64,000 nucleotides of DNA from Microcoleus sp. AS-A8 (GCA_039962225.1 JAMPKV010000009.1:248001-312000), one strand, 5' to 3'; shown: positions 46,461 to 56,538, numbered from the stretch's first letter. Made by a program: numbers and translations. Notes: generated by a model from the sequence alone, not told the origin.

Positions 46461-49400
46461 ATGAAGGTGAGCATTGTGTCCACTGGGCATTATCTACAAA
46501 ATGAAATCAGTCGTCAAACTCGACAATGGCTCAAACGTAATATCCTACATTTTATCCTCTCAATTCTAATCGTTCTGAGCCTACCCTCTTTTGTATATGC
46601 CGCCGAGACAAATGCTAAATTTGAACACATCACTGCTGATCAAGGATTATCTCAAAGTGGCCTTAACTCTATCTTTCAAGATAGTCAGGGATTTATGTGG
46701 TTTGGGACGCAAGATGGGCTTAATAAATATGACGGCTATGACTTTACAATTTATAAATATAACGATCTTGATTGCCACTCATTATCTGATAATTTTATCA
46801 CATCCATTTATGAAGACAAGTCAGGAATAATTTGGATTGGTACAGATGGCGGTGGACTCAACAAATTTAATCGTGAGACTGAACATTTTACCAGATATAT
46901 GCATGATATTGATAACCCAAATAGCTTGGGTCAGAATCGAGTTTTGTCAATTTATCAAGACCGTTTTGGTACACTCTGGGTTGGCACAGATGGAGGAGGA
47001 CTTAATAAATTTGATCGTGAAACTGAGCAGTTTACTCGTTATCAACACAATTTTGATGACCCGAATAGCTTAAGTAACGATATTATTTTCTCAATTTATG
47101 AAGACAATTTAGGGACTTTATGGATTGGCACAGGTGGCGGGGGACTCAACAAATTCAATCAAAAAACAGGTCAATTTGTTCACTACAGAAATAATTTATC
47201 TGACCCCAGTAGCTTGAGTGATGATACTGTCTTATCAATCCATGAAGACCAGTCTGCAAGGCTTTGGATTGGCACCAATAATGGAGGACTCAACGAATTT
47301 GATCGCGAAAGCGGGCGATTTATCCATTACATTCATGATCCAGATAACCCTAACAGTTTAAATCATAATACTGTCAATTCAATTGCTGAAGATCGATTAG
47401 GTCATCTCTGGTTAGCTACAACTAGCTGGCATGGTACTTCCTATGGTTCAGGACTTGAACAATTTACTCCTGAAGATGGTCGGTTTCATCATTACAAAAA
47501 TGACCTTGTTAGTTCCCAGAGCTTGAATGATAATCTAGTCATTTATGTTTGGGTCGATAATTCCCAAATTCTATGGATTGGTACAGCTTTGAGTGGTATC
47601 AATAAACTAGATCTGAAAACCCCAAAATTTATACATTACACAAATGATGTAGCTAATCTTAATAGCTTAAGCACTAATCATGTAATGTCAATTGATGAAG
47701 ACCATTTGGGTCAAATCTGGATTGGCACTTCGGAGGGAGGACTTAATAAGCTTGAGCGCAAAACTGGAAAATTTACTCACTACACACACAACTCAGCTAA
47801 CCCTTATAGCTTAAGTAGTAACAATATTTGGTCAATCTATGAAGACAAAGACGGTATGCTCTGGGTTGGCACATTTGGCAGTGGACTGGATAAATTTGAC
47901 CGTAAAACAAAAAAAGTTACCCATTATCAACATAATCCTAATGACCCTTATAGCTTAAGTGATAATACCGTCACCTCCATTTATGAAGATCATTTAGGTA
48001 CGCTTTGGGTTGGGACTCTCCGTGGCGGACTCAACAAATTTGATCCAGAGCCTGAAAAATTTATACATTATACAAATGAGCCTAATAATCCCAATAGCTT
48101 GAGTGATATTAGTGCTTTTTTAATCCATGAAGACCATTCTGGAACCCTTTGGATTGGTACTTTGAATGGTGGGTTGAATAAGTTTCAGCGTGAGACTGAA
48201 AATTTTATTCACTACAAACATGATTCAAATAATCCTAATAGTCTGAGTTATGATCGAATTGTATCTATCTATGAATATCCGTCCGGCACACTCTGGATTG
48301 GTACATTTGGGGGAGGGCTTGATAAATTTGATATTGCTACCGAAACATTTACACATTACACAGAGAAAGATGGGCTACCTAACAATTCAGTAGTAGGTAT
48401 CTTAGCTGACGATGAAGGTAATCTTTGGTTAAGCACTGGCAAAGGACTCTCCAAATTTAATCCTAAAACTGAAACATTTAGAAATTATGATGTCAGCGAT
48501 GGGCTTCAGGGAAATGAGTTCGATGGAGTGAAAGCTTATCTCAAAAGTAAAACAGGGGAAATGTTTTTTGGAGGACTCAATGGCTTCAATGCATTTTATC
48601 CCGATCAGGTAAAATACAATCCTCATATTCCCCCAATAGTTATAACTGATTTTAAAAAATTTAATGAAAGCGTAAAGTTAGACAAATCAATTTCTGAAAT
48701 TGAATCGATAAAACTATCTTACAAAGATAGCTTCTTTGGATTTGAATTTGCCGCTCTAGACTACACCAATCCCCTTAAAAATAAATACGCCTACAAGTTA
48801 GAAGGATTTGATAAAGATTGGATTTATTCAGGCACCAGACGCTACGCCAGTTATACTAACCTAAATGGTGGAACATACATATTTAAAGTTAAAGGTTCCA
48901 ATAATGATGGCGTGTGGAATGAAGAAGGTACTTCTATCAAAATCTTGATTACTCCGCCTCCATGGAAAACTTGGTGGGCTTACACTCTTTATATTGTGGT
49001 TTTGGTTAGTGCTGTAAAGGGGTATGTCCGGTGGAGAATCATAGCGCAAAAAAAAGAAAATGCCTTGCTGCGTGAAAGTGAAAGAAAGCTGAACCAATTT
49101 CTAGAAGCTATCCCCGTGGGACTAGGAGTCATTGATACAGCAGGTAAGTTCATCTATATCAACCAAATCGGCTTGCAGCTACAAGGTATAGAAGCCCTTT
49201 TAAAAGCACCTGTCCAGCCGCTTTCTGAGACTTATCAAGCCTATATTGCTGGGACAGAGCAGTTATATCCCCCAGAGCAATTACCTTTTGTACGGGCGTT
49301 GAGGGGGGAAAAAATAACCCTTGATGATCTAGAGATTCATCAACCCGATAAGATTGTTCCTTTGGAAGTCTGGGCAACCCCTATTTATGATGAGCAGGGT

Positions 49401-50471
49401 GCTATTTTATACGCCCTCATAGCCTTTCAAGATATCACATCTCGCAAACAGGCAGAAGCTGAGCGCCAAGATTATATTGAGGCACTACAACAAGCAAAAG
49501 CTCAGCTCCAGGCAGTTATAGATACTGTGCCTGGGTGTGTTGCCTGGATGACTTCAGATGGGCGTTACCTGGGTGTTAATCGACATTTAGCGAATATGTT
49601 CAACTTGTCTCCAGATGCCTTTATTGGTAGAGAAATTGGCTTTTTTTTAACCGAATCTCACTTGTGTGAGTTGATCCACCAGTTTCTAGCCAGTCCAGAG
49701 CCAACTACCACAGAAATTATTAAATTATCAATCCAAAACTCTACTCGAAATTACTTGATGTCAGTTCAGAAATATCAGCAAAATACGGCGGCTGTATCGG
49801 TAGCCATTGATATTACAGAGCGAATGCTTGCAGAACAAGCTCTACGTGCATCGCTCCGGGAAAAAGAGATTTTGCTACAAGAAGTCCACCATCGCGTCAA
49901 AAATAACTTGCAAATAATTTGTAGTTTGCTAGACCTCCAGGCCCAGAATCTAAATGATGAAAAGACGTTGGAAGTCTTTCAGGAAAGTTACAATCGAATT
50001 AAATCAATGGCAATAATCCATGAAAAATTATATCAATCGACATCGCTAGAAAAAATTAATTTTGCCGAGTATATTGAAACTTTAACCAATCATCTTATAC
50101 TGTCCTACAAGGTTAATCCTGAATTAATCAAAACTGATATTAATATAGAAACTATTTATCTAAATATTGATACAGCTATTCCTTGTGGATTGATTGTTAA
50201 TGAACTCTTGTCAAACTCCATAAAATATGCTTTTCCTAACCAAGCAAAGGGTTTAATAGAGCTGAAGTTTAAATCTCATAAAAATCAGAATTTTACCTTA
50301 ATCGTTAAAGACAATGGGGTTGGTTTTCCTCAAGATTTAAATTTTCCTAAAAAAGCCACGTTGGGTCTCAAGTTAGTTACAGTTTTAACGCAGCAATTAG
50401 AGGGAGAAATTGAATTAAATCAAGAGCAGGGAATGGAATTCAAAATAAGCTTTCCCTCTGTAAAGGCTTAA
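46461..50471 (+). CDS. Two-propeller sensor histidine kinase (HisKA_2)
   Basis: The 1336-residue protein starts with an export signal (HFILSILIVLSLPSFVYAAE). About fourteen regulator-propeller repeats of roughly 50 residues follow (WIGTDGGGLNKFNRETEHF type, residues 50-710), enough for two seven-bladed propellers. Next come a Y_Y_Y domain (YAYKLEGFDKDWIYSGTRRY), a membrane helix (TWWAYTLYIVVLVSAVKGYV), two PAS domains, and a HisKA_2 domain with phospho-His in EVHHRVKNNLQIICSLLDLQ. The HATPase (GLIVNELLSNSIKYAFPN, DNGVGFP) closes it. The layout recalls the glycan-sensing hybrid systems of Bacteroidetes, but lacks a fused regulator. It lies 121 bases after the RiPP precursor and could sense a peptide or glycan; that is inference. 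Confidence 0.93.
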   Translation: MKVSIVSTGHYLQNEISRQTRQWLKRNILHFILSILIVLSLPSFVYAAETNAKFEHITADQGLSQSGLNSIFQDSQGFMWFGTQDGLNKYDGYDFTIYKYNDLDCHSLSDNFITSIYEDKSGIIWIGTDGGGLNKFNRETEHFTRYMHDIDNPNSLGQNRVLSIYQDRFGTLWVGTDGGGLNKFDRETEQFTRYQHNFDDPNSLSNDIIFSIYEDNLGTLWIGTGGGGLNKFNQKTGQFVHYRNNLSDPSSLSDDTVLSIHEDQSARLWIGTNNGGLNEFDRESGRFIHYIHDPDNPNSLNHNTVNSIAEDRLGHLWLATTSWHGTSYGSGLEQFTPEDGRFHHYKNDLVSSQSLNDNLVIYVWVDNSQILWIGTALSGINKLDLKTPKFIHYTNDVANLNSLSTNHVMSIDEDHLGQIWIGTSEGGLNKLERKTGKFTHYTHNSANPYSLSSNNIWSIYEDKDGMLWVGTFGSGLDKFDRKTKKVTHYQHNPNDPYSLSDNTVTSIYEDHLGTLWVGTLRGGLNKFDPEPEKFIHYTNEPNNPNSLSDISAFLIHEDHSGTLWIGTLNGGLNKFQRETENFIHYKHDSNNPNSLSYDRIVSIYEYPSGTLWIGTFGGGLDKFDIATETFTHYTEKDGLPNNSVVGILADDEGNLWLSTGKGLSKFNPKTETFRNYDVSDGLQGNEFDGVKAYLKSKTGEMFFGGLNGFNAFYPDQVKYNPHIPPIVITDFKKFNESVKLDKSISEIESIKLSYKDSFFGFEFAALDYTNPLKNKYAYKLEGFDKDWIYSGTRRYASYTNLNGGTYIFKVKGSNNDGVWNEEGTSIKILITPPPWKTWWAYTLYIVVLVSAVKGYVRWRIIAQKKENALLRESERKLNQFLEAIPVGLGVIDTAGKFIYINQIGLQLQGIEALLKAPVQPLSETYQAYIAGTEQLYPPEQLPFVRALRGEKITLDDLEIHQPDKIVPLEVWATPIYDEQGAILYALIAFQDITSRKQAEAERQDYIEALQQAKAQLQAVIDTVPGCVAWMTSDGRYLGVNRHLANMFNLSPDAFIGREIGFFLTESHLCELIHQFLASPEPTTTEIIKLSIQNSTRNYLMSVQKYQQNTAAVSVAIDITERMLAEQALRASLREKEILLQEVHHRVKNNLQIICSLLDLQAQNLNDEKTLEVFQESYNRIKSMAIIHEKLYQSTSLEKINFAEYIETLTNHLILSYKVNPELIKTDINIETIYLNIDTAIPCGLIVNELLSNSIKYAFPNQAKGLIELKFKSHKNQNFTLIVKDNGVGFPQDLNFPKKATLGLKLVTVLTQQLEGEIELNQEQGMEFKISFPSVKA

Positions 50472-50558
50472 GGGGTAATGACGGTATCTCTTTGTCCATG
50501 ATTTTATTTTTTAGTAAGAGATGATACCTTATTGAAACTCTGATTAAGGCAAAATACT

Positions 50559-51482
50559 ATGTCTAAACAACTAGTATTAATGGATCAAGATGGCGGTGTA
50601 GATGATTATCTCGCAACCTTGCTGCTCATGACGATGGAAGATATTCAGCCCCTCGGCATTGTGGTTACTCCAGCAGACTGCTACATCGAGCCTGCGGTGA
50701 GTGCGACACGCAAAATTTTGGATTTAGTTGGGCGTTCGGACATTCCAGTTGCCCAGAGTACAGTTCGAGGAATCAATCCATTCCCAGCTCTTTACCGCCG
50801 TGATTCCTTTGTGGTGGATCATCTGCCCATTCTCAACCAACGGGATGAAGTTCAGACGCCGCTAGTCCAAGAAACCGGTCAAGAATTTATGGTGCGATCG
50901 CTCTTGGCGGCAGATCAACCCGTAACATTGATGGTCACAGGCCCTCTGACAACAGTAGCTGCTGCCCTCGATCTAGCACCACAAATTGAGCAACACATTG
51001 AGAAAATTGTCTGGATGGGAGGAGCGCTCAACGTCCCGGGAAATGTTGAACCTGCTCTGGAACCGGGACAGGATGGTTCAGCGGAATGGAATGTTTACTG
51101 GGACTCCCTAGCGGCTCATCGGGTATGGCAGACTCAGATTCCTTTAATCCTATGTCCCTTGGATCTGACAAATCATGTCCCCGTAACTTCCGAGTTTGTG
51201 CGTCAACTGACTCAACAACGCCGATATCCCCTCTCGGATTTAGCAGGACAATGTTATGCACTCGTAATGACACAGGTGTATTACTTTTGGGATGTTCTTG
51301 CCACAACTTATCTGGCTCATCCAGAATTTTATCAACTGCAAGAGTGGGAAACCGTAATTGTAACAAGTGGCAAAAGTCAGGGGCGAACCAAAGTGGAGAC
51401 AGGCGGCAGAAAGATTCAAGCCATGGGCCACGTAGATCAGGAAAAATACTACGCCTATATATTGCAGCAATGGGCACGCTAA
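50559..51482 (+). CDS. Nucleoside hydrolase family protein
   Basis: The 307-residue protein belongs to the inosine-uridine preferring nucleoside hydrolase family, which splits nucleosides to base and ribose. The calcium-binding N terminus reads DQDGGVDDYLATLLL instead of the usual DTDPGIDD. Further family marks are VMVTGPLTTVAAALDL-like text (VTGPLTTVAAALDL), KIVWMGGALNVPGNV, AEWNVYWDS and the late Asp in FWDVLATTYL. Length is normal. The changed first motif keeps three of the acidic ligands, so activity is possible but substrate range may differ. It stands alone after the sensor kinase. Confidence 0.9.
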   Translation: MSKQLVLMDQDGGVDDYLATLLLMTMEDIQPLGIVVTPADCYIEPAVSATRKILDLVGRSDIPVAQSTVRGINPFPALYRRDSFVVDHLPILNQRDEVQTPLVQETGQEFMVRSLLAADQPVTLMVTGPLTTVAAALDLAPQIEQHIEKIVWMGGALNVPGNVEPALEPGQDGSAEWNVYWDSLAAHRVWQTQIPLILCPLDLTNHVPVTSEFVRQLTQQRRYPLSDLAGQCYALVMTQVYYFWDVLATTYLAHPEFYQLQEWETVIVTSGKSQGRTKVETGGRKIQAMGHVDQEKYYAYILQQWAR

Positions 51483-51805
51483 GCAATGACCCAAAGTTAT
51501 ACATTCCCTTCAAAGTCTCTCGATTCTGCTATAAAGAATATCAAGTTATGAAATGCTCCTAGATAGCTGCCATACAGGGAGCCACTGAGTATTTTTGGAC
51601 AAGAGGGTAAACCTTTAATAAACCACTTTTTCGCTCTTACCCGTAAGGAAAGCACATTACCGAAGAGGGTTGATCCGCTCAGAAAAATTAGAAAAGATCC
51701 GGATTTACTTAAATAATCGTAAAAATTTTGTTTGCTAAATTATAAAAATAAGTAAAAATACGGCATAGCTGATTTTCATATACCCGTAATAGACTCCCTA
51801 TTGAC
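51483..51805. other. Intergenic region, no gene seen
   Basis: The 323-base stretch becomes AT-rich toward its right end (51700-51780) and probably holds the promoter of the following gene. No hairpin or repeat stands out. Confidence 0.35.
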
Positions 51806-52921
51806 ATGGCTCATCCGTTAGCATCTATAGGGGCTGAAGTTCAGTCCCCTGGAGTTTCAGTTTCCAAGTCTTTAGCTGACGATTCCCCGAAAGGCACCGC
51901 GCTAAGGAGTGATCACTCTTCCCTGGTTCCCTCCTCTCAATCATCAAAATCGAACGTTCATTCTTTGGCGGCTCTTTGGGCGCGGAAATACTTTGTTTCC
52001 GTTACAGGGCAAGATGAGGACTCCGCGCTGAACGAGACTAACAATCTCAAGGAAATTGCCTCTAAAGAAGGTCGAGAGCGCACGACCCAGAAGCTGATGC
52101 AAAATTTGAACCTAGCCAGTGCTCAAGCCTGGTCTTTAACAGAAACGTTACTATCAGAAGAAATTCGACGCCACGGCATCAACCCCGACCTGATCAATCC
52201 CTTGGAGATTGCCGCCGATACGCGAGTGCTGTTTCAAAAAGTGCTAGCGGCCTATGCAGAGCGCTCAACGCCGCGCCGACTATCGGTGATTGTGGGGAAA
52301 GACTTTGGTCTGGTACGCCAGAAATACACTCGTGTGGATCGCCGTGCCATTGGCTTCGTCAGTATGCAGTTTCATTACACGGGTCAAAAGTTGCTGGAGT
52401 GGCTGACCCCGACCGAACAGAGGCTGTGGCTGCCCTACTTGAAAGTGATGGATGACCACATGTATATGCCCCTACAGGCAGCTTACGAAGCCGCTGCTAA
52501 CCATCCTTTGGATTCTCCGGCTCTATCGGCTGTTCAGCATCTTTTACCGTTCAGCAGTAAGATTGCCGTCTCTGTTTGTAACCAAGTTTGCCGTTTATAT
52601 CCCAGCTATGCCAGCTACAGCGGTCTTCTGAGTAACCCTATAGTTAAAACGGCGAGTATCCGTGATGTGGAAATGTTTCAGGTTTATCTGTGCCTGTGTG
52701 TTTTAGAAGATGACATCCGCTCAGTACAGCAAGAACTCTTTCCTCTGTGCGTCATGTTATATCCTCGCCTAAAGGTAAGCTGGAGACTGATACAAGACAT
52801 GCTCAAAACGATGGGTTGGGACATGCACGATCGCCTACCTCCTAACGATATGGCAACGTTTTTACCTTATCTACGCACGTTAACGGAGATGTTTTCGAGT
52901 GATGTGTTCCAAGATGCTTAG
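51806..52921 (+). CDS. Hypothetical protein, likely cyanobacterial
   Basis: The 371-residue protein has no domain I can name. The first 60 residues are Ser-rich and probably disordered. The remainder is helical and soluble, with conserved-looking segments ALWARKYFVSVTGQDEDSAL, LSVIVGKDFGLVRQKYTRVD, GFVSMQFHYTGQKLLEWL and PYLKVMDDHMYMPLQAAYEA. No signal peptide or membrane segment is apparent. Codon use resembles its neighbours, and a clean ATG and typical length support a real gene. It stands alone and converges with the lipoprotein gene at 53179. Function unknown. Confidence 0.75.
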   Translation: MAHPLASIGAEVQSPGVSVSKSLADDSPKGTALRSDHSSLVPSSQSSKSNVHSLAALWARKYFVSVTGQDEDSALNETNNLKEIASKEGRERTTQKLMQNLNLASAQAWSLTETLLSEEIRRHGINPDLINPLEIAADTRVLFQKVLAAYAERSTPRRLSVIVGKDFGLVRQKYTRVDRRAIGFVSMQFHYTGQKLLEWLTPTEQRLWLPYLKVMDDHMYMPLQAAYEAAANHPLDSPALSAVQHLLPFSSKIAVSVCNQVCRLYPSYASYSGLLSNPIVKTASIRDVEMFQVYLCLCVLEDDIRSVQQELFPLCVMLYPRLKVSWRLIQDMLKTMGWDMHDRLPPNDMATFLPYLRTLTEMFSSDVFQDA

Positions 52922-53178
52922 GCCATAACCCTTCAAAAACAACATGCTGTTTTGCATGACTCCATAACAAAACAATTTTGGATTTTAGATTTTCACTCGC
53001 ACACCATTGCCCCAGTCGGGGAACTTGCGTTGACTCACATCTTGCACCAGTTGCCGATCGGTTAAAACCTGCGCGTCCACAAACTTTCGTCCGCGTGCGG
53101 GATTTGAGGAAAATCAAGGCTTTTATAGCCTGCTCAGCTACGGCTTTGTCTGTGGGTGATGAGGTGCAAGATCTGAAT

Positions 53179-53943
53179 TTAGGGCGAAGGCAAGGGGCAA
53201 TTCTGCCGACAGTAAACTTCTACAAACCCAATTGAGGCTGCTTTTTGAATTTTTTGGGTCTGTTTAAGCTCCGCTTTGGATTCAGGGTAAATGCCTGCAA
53301 AGGGCTGATTTGCAGGTGGCTGAGTTCGGAACGCGATATCTTTAGAGGGTTGATTGGCAAATTGGACGTATTCCCTTGACTCATTGAGGGTGTTGTAAGA
53401 TAAGCTGGCCTTGCCGTAGATGGCTTCGGCTTGCTCGATGAGGGTTCCGGGGCCAACCCCCTGAGCTGTTCGATAATTGGGATTATCTGTCACTAACGCT
53501 TCAATCACATCCGAATCGGCTAAGGGGACTCCAGCCGGATAAAGAATATAAAATTGCTCTTTACCACCTTGGCTGATTGCGATCGCATCAAAATCGACAA
53601 TAAAGGGTGACTTCACCTGAAATTCTGCCTTCCCAGCCAACATCTGTTTCAGTTGCCCATAGGTCATCCCTACTTTAGCCGGACCAATGCCCTGAGTAGA
53701 AATGCCAAACGTGGCTGAGCCGGGTGGACTCAGGGGCTTGGAGGTTGTTTGTCCTGGCGTGGGCGATGCCTCAATCGGCTTAGATGTGGCTGGGCTAGCG
53801 GTTGGATACACCACCACTGGATTAGAAGGGGTTGGACTGGAGGAGGAAACGGGTGTTTCTGAGACTGAGGGTGTGGGTGATTGATTACAACCTACGAGAA
53901 CCAGTCCCATCAGCCAACCTGTGAGTAACCATCGCAGTTTCAC
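53179..53943 (-). CDS. Hypothetical lipoprotein
   Basis: The 254-residue protein has a lipoprotein signal with lipobox VLVGC (Cys19) and a Ser/Thr/Pro-rich linker to about residue 75. A folded domain follows (GISTQGIGPAKVGMTYGQLK, FYILYPAGVPLADSDVIEAL, VTDNPNYRTAQGVGPGTLIE, IYGKASLSYNTLNESREYVQ). The family function is unknown to me. The GTG start at 53943 overlaps the stop of rsmI by four bases (GTGA), so the two genes are translationally coupled. The protein ends with two Cys (YCRQNC). It should sit on the outer face of a membrane. Confidence 0.8.
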   Translation of the reverse strand: MKLRWLLTGWLMGLVLVGCNQSPTPSVSETPVSSSSPTPSNPVVVYPTASPATSKPIEASPTPGQTTSKPLSPPGSATFGISTQGIGPAKVGMTYGQLKQMLAGKAEFQVKSPFIVDFDAIAISQGGKEQFYILYPAGVPLADSDVIEALVTDNPNYRTAQGVGPGTLIEQAEAIYGKASLSYNTLNESREYVQFANQPSKDIAFRTQPPANQPFAGIYPESKAELKQTQKIQKAASIGFVEVYCRQNCPLPSP

Positions 53944-54809
53944 GTTTCCTTGAAATCCTCCTTTGCTACTTCGATATCAGAACCCGGAATTGAGAGAGCC
54001 AGTTGATAAAGCTGACGCCGTGAGAGTTTGGTGATTTGAGCTAACTGACGACTCGCTTGCGATCGCGATACTCCCTGAGCCATGATTTGGAGTAGCTCAG
54101 CCTTCAGGTCGTCTTCTGAGAACACAGGCATCTCTGCTTGCGACCCCGCAATCACGAGGGTAAATTCTCCTCTGGGTTCCTTCTGCTTGTAGTGAGCGAT
54201 CGCCTCCCCAATTGTTCCCCGCCAGAACTCTTCGTGCAACTTGGTTAATTCTCGTGCAATCACCATGGGACGGTGAACTCCTAGGGAGTTAGCTAAATCG
54301 GGCAACGTGGCGCGAAGGCGATGAGGAGATTCATAAAGAATTAATGTTCTCGATTCCGCTTGCAGCAATTCTAAGCGTTTTTGCCGATCTTGACCGCTTG
54401 CTGGTAAAAAACCTTCAAAGACAAAGCGATCGGTTGGTAAACCAGCCGCACTCAGCGCTGTAATCCCCGCCGTCGCACCGGGGATGGGTACTACGGTTAT
54501 CCCTGCCTCAATGCAAGCCTTAACCAATTCATAACCTGGATCAGAGATTCCCGGCATCCCCGCATCCGTCACTAGGGCGATCACTTTTCCCTCAGCCATC
54601 TGTGTCAACAACTCTGATAGACGCTCAGTGCGATTGTGTTCGTGATAACTCACTTGAGGCGTCTTAATCTCAAAATGCTGCAACAGCTTCCCCGTATGGC
54701 GCGTGTCTTCCGCCGCGATCAAATCCACCGTTTGTAATATCCGTACTGCCCGGAATGTCATATCCTCCAGGTTCCCAATCGGCGTTCCTACGACGTAAAG
54801 CGTTCCCAC
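53940..54809 (-). CDS. rsmI: 16S rRNA (cytidine(1402)-2'-O)-methyltransferase
   Basis: The enzyme methylates the ribose of C1402 in the ribosomal decoding centre using S-adenosylmethionine. The 289-residue protein is a tetrapyrrole-methylase-fold enzyme with the RsmI signatures GTLYVVGTPIGNLEDMTFRA, AAEDTRHTGKLL, VTDAGMPGISDPGYELV and VPIPGATAGITALSAAGLP. ILYESPHRL and VIARELTKLHEEFWRG are also present. Length is normal and the ATG at 54809 is the natural start. It is transcribed with the downstream lipoprotein gene, which overlaps it by four bases. Confidence 0.97.
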   Translation of the reverse strand: MGTLYVVGTPIGNLEDMTFRAVRILQTVDLIAAEDTRHTGKLLQHFEIKTPQVSYHEHNRTERLSELLTQMAEGKVIALVTDAGMPGISDPGYELVKACIEAGITVVPIPGATAGITALSAAGLPTDRFVFEGFLPASGQDRQKRLELLQAESRTLILYESPHRLRATLPDLANSLGVHRPMVIARELTKLHEEFWRGTIGEAIAHYKQKEPRGEFTLVIAGSQAEMPVFSEDDLKAELLQIMAQGVSRSQASRQLAQITKLSRRQLYQLALSIPGSDIEVAKEDFKET

Positions 54810-54993
54810 GCGTTGTCCTCCTCCGCATGATTCATCTCACAGCACAGTCCCTGGTACAAGCGTGATTCGCCAACTGTTGTTAACCTTGTCAATTGCCGAT
54901 GGCACAAAAGCTTCACCAACAACCCTCTCAGCAATCCCCAATTCCCCAAAATACTACAATTAGCGGAGGTCAGACTGAACTGGAGGGATGTAG

Positions 54994-55851
54994 TTGGTGA
55001 GCAAGGGACTTTTTGTAGGTATGGTCACCCTAGACTTGGTGTATCTCTCTGCCCAGCTTCCGGGTCATAATCAAAAAGTTGTGGCCTCCGATTACACGGT
55101 TGCTGCTGGTGGGCCAGCCACCAATGCTGCCGTAACCTTTAGTTACTTGGGTAATCAAGCCACAATTCTCGGTGTGGTGGGCACTCACCCCATTACTCAC
55201 TTAATCCGAAGTGACCTAGAACATCATGGGGTGACGATTGCTGACCTTAACCCGACTACCCCAGAACCCCCGCCCGTTTCTTCCATCATTGTGACCGAAT
55301 CCACTGGCGATCGCAGCGTCATCTCACTCAATGCTACAAAAATTCAAATAACCTCTGATCAACCGCCTGTTGACCTTGACGCTGGTGTTGATATAGTTCT
55401 GATTGATGGTCATCAAATGGCGGTTGGAAGTGCAATCGCTCAGTTAGCCAAAAATAAGAATATTCCAGTTGTCATCGATGGTGGTAGCTGGAAACCGGGA
55501 TTTGAAAAGGTTTTGCCTTTTGTCGATTATGCTATTTGCTCAGCTAATTTTTATCCGCCCGGTTGCCGTAACAGCGAGGAAGTTATGGCTTATCTTGCTG
55601 CCTTAGGGATTCCTCATGTCGCCATTACTCAAGGGGAAAATCAAATTCAATACTGGACGTTAGGTGTATCAAGTCAAATTCAAGTGCCACAGATTAAGGC
55701 CGTTGATACACTCGCTGCCGGGGACGTTTTTCATGGCGCATTCTGTCACTCCATCCTGCGGCAAAACTTTGCAGATTCCCTATCGGAAGCCGCCGAACTT
55801 GCTTCTTATTCCTGTCAATTCTTTGGGACTCGTCAGTGGATGAAAACATGA
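54994..55851 (+). CDS. PfkB family carbohydrate kinase
   Basis: The 285-residue protein is a ribokinase-like sugar or nucleoside kinase. It shows VGMVTLDLVYLSAQLP, the first signature VAAGGPATNAAVTFSYLG, and the second signature DTLAAGDVFHGAF with the catalytic Asp. The substrate cannot be fixed; this subgroup includes sulfofructose- and ribokinase-like members. The ORF opens with TTG at 54994, about 7 bases after GGAGGG; a GTG follows immediately (54997) and is equally possible. It stands alone between rsmI (divergent) and a small hypothetical gene. Confidence 0.9.
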   Translation: MVSKGLFVGMVTLDLVYLSAQLPGHNQKVVASDYTVAAGGPATNAAVTFSYLGNQATILGVVGTHPITHLIRSDLEHHGVTIADLNPTTPEPPPVSSIIVTESTGDRSVISLNATKIQITSDQPPVDLDAGVDIVLIDGHQMAVGSAIAQLAKNKNIPVVIDGGSWKPGFEKVLPFVDYAICSANFYPPGCRNSEEVMAYLAALGIPHVAITQGENQIQYWTLGVSSQIQVPQIKAVDTLAAGDVFHGAFCHSILRQNFADSLSEAAELASYSCQFFGTRQWMKT

Positions 55852-55885
55852 CCAAATGGTTATAGATTTGCCTATTTTTTGAGAC

Positions 55886-56104
55886 TTAGGCAATCAATGA
55901 AATCTCATTCACGACCTGAATTCGTCCCCGATATAAAGCACGCAGCATCCGATCAATGGCGCTTCTCTCATCTTCAGTCATTGAGTCTTCTAATACGGCT
56001 GCCATCAACCCATAGCGGTCAGCCAGGGTAATCTTACCAGAGGTCGTGACTTGAGCGAATAAGTCCGATATTGCACCGGGGATGAGACGAACTGGGGTTA
56101 GCAT
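55886..56104 (-). CDS. Small conserved hypothetical protein
   Basis: The 72-residue soluble protein (MLTPVRLIPGAIS, GKITLADRYGLMAAVLED, DERSAIDRMLRALYRGRIQV) looks well folded and mostly helical. Similar short proteins are common in cyanobacterial genomes, but no function is known to me. The ATG at 56104 is clean. A perfect CRP-type box lies about 186 bases upstream of the start and could control it. Confidence 0.75.
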   Translation of the reverse strand: MLTPVRLIPGAISDLFAQVTTSGKITLADRYGLMAAVLEDSMTEDERSAIDRMLRALYRGRIQVVNEISLIA

Positions 56105-56289
56105 GGGACACCATTGAACTCGATTCTTACACTATGAGTTTTTTTCTTCCTGAACAGAGTGATTTCAGGGCATTATCCCTGTGATAATAATCTGCTCTCA
56201 ACGTGAGTCATACACCATATTTCGGTGATATTACTCTTGTCTCAGTGTGATGAAGCTAGTGATTGAGAGTGATGCTTAACCCGGTTTTT

Positions 56290-56305
56290 TGTGAGGTGTA
56301 TCACA
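56290..56305. promoter_or_regulatory. CRP-type box TGTGAGGTGTATCACA
   Basis: This is an exact TGTGA-N6-TCACA site, the consensus of cAMP receptor proteins such as SyCRP1. The nearest downstream start is the small hypothetical gene at 56104 on the minus strand, 186 bases away. Confidence 0.55.
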
Positions 56306-56538
56306 CTCTCAGAGTAGAGGTAGATCGTGACCCATATTTAGCTTAAAACCTATTCTTTAAACCCGCCTTTAATAAACGTTGTAAATCTAAACTTTATTCA
56401 GTGCGAATGTAATTCTACTGGCTATCAAATTTATATCTAAGGGGTGAAAAAAATGTTTCCAATTTAGATAGAAAAGGGATAATAATTCATAGAAATTTAT
56501 CATCCCTCATGAAAATCGAAATAAATTGAAAGCGTACT

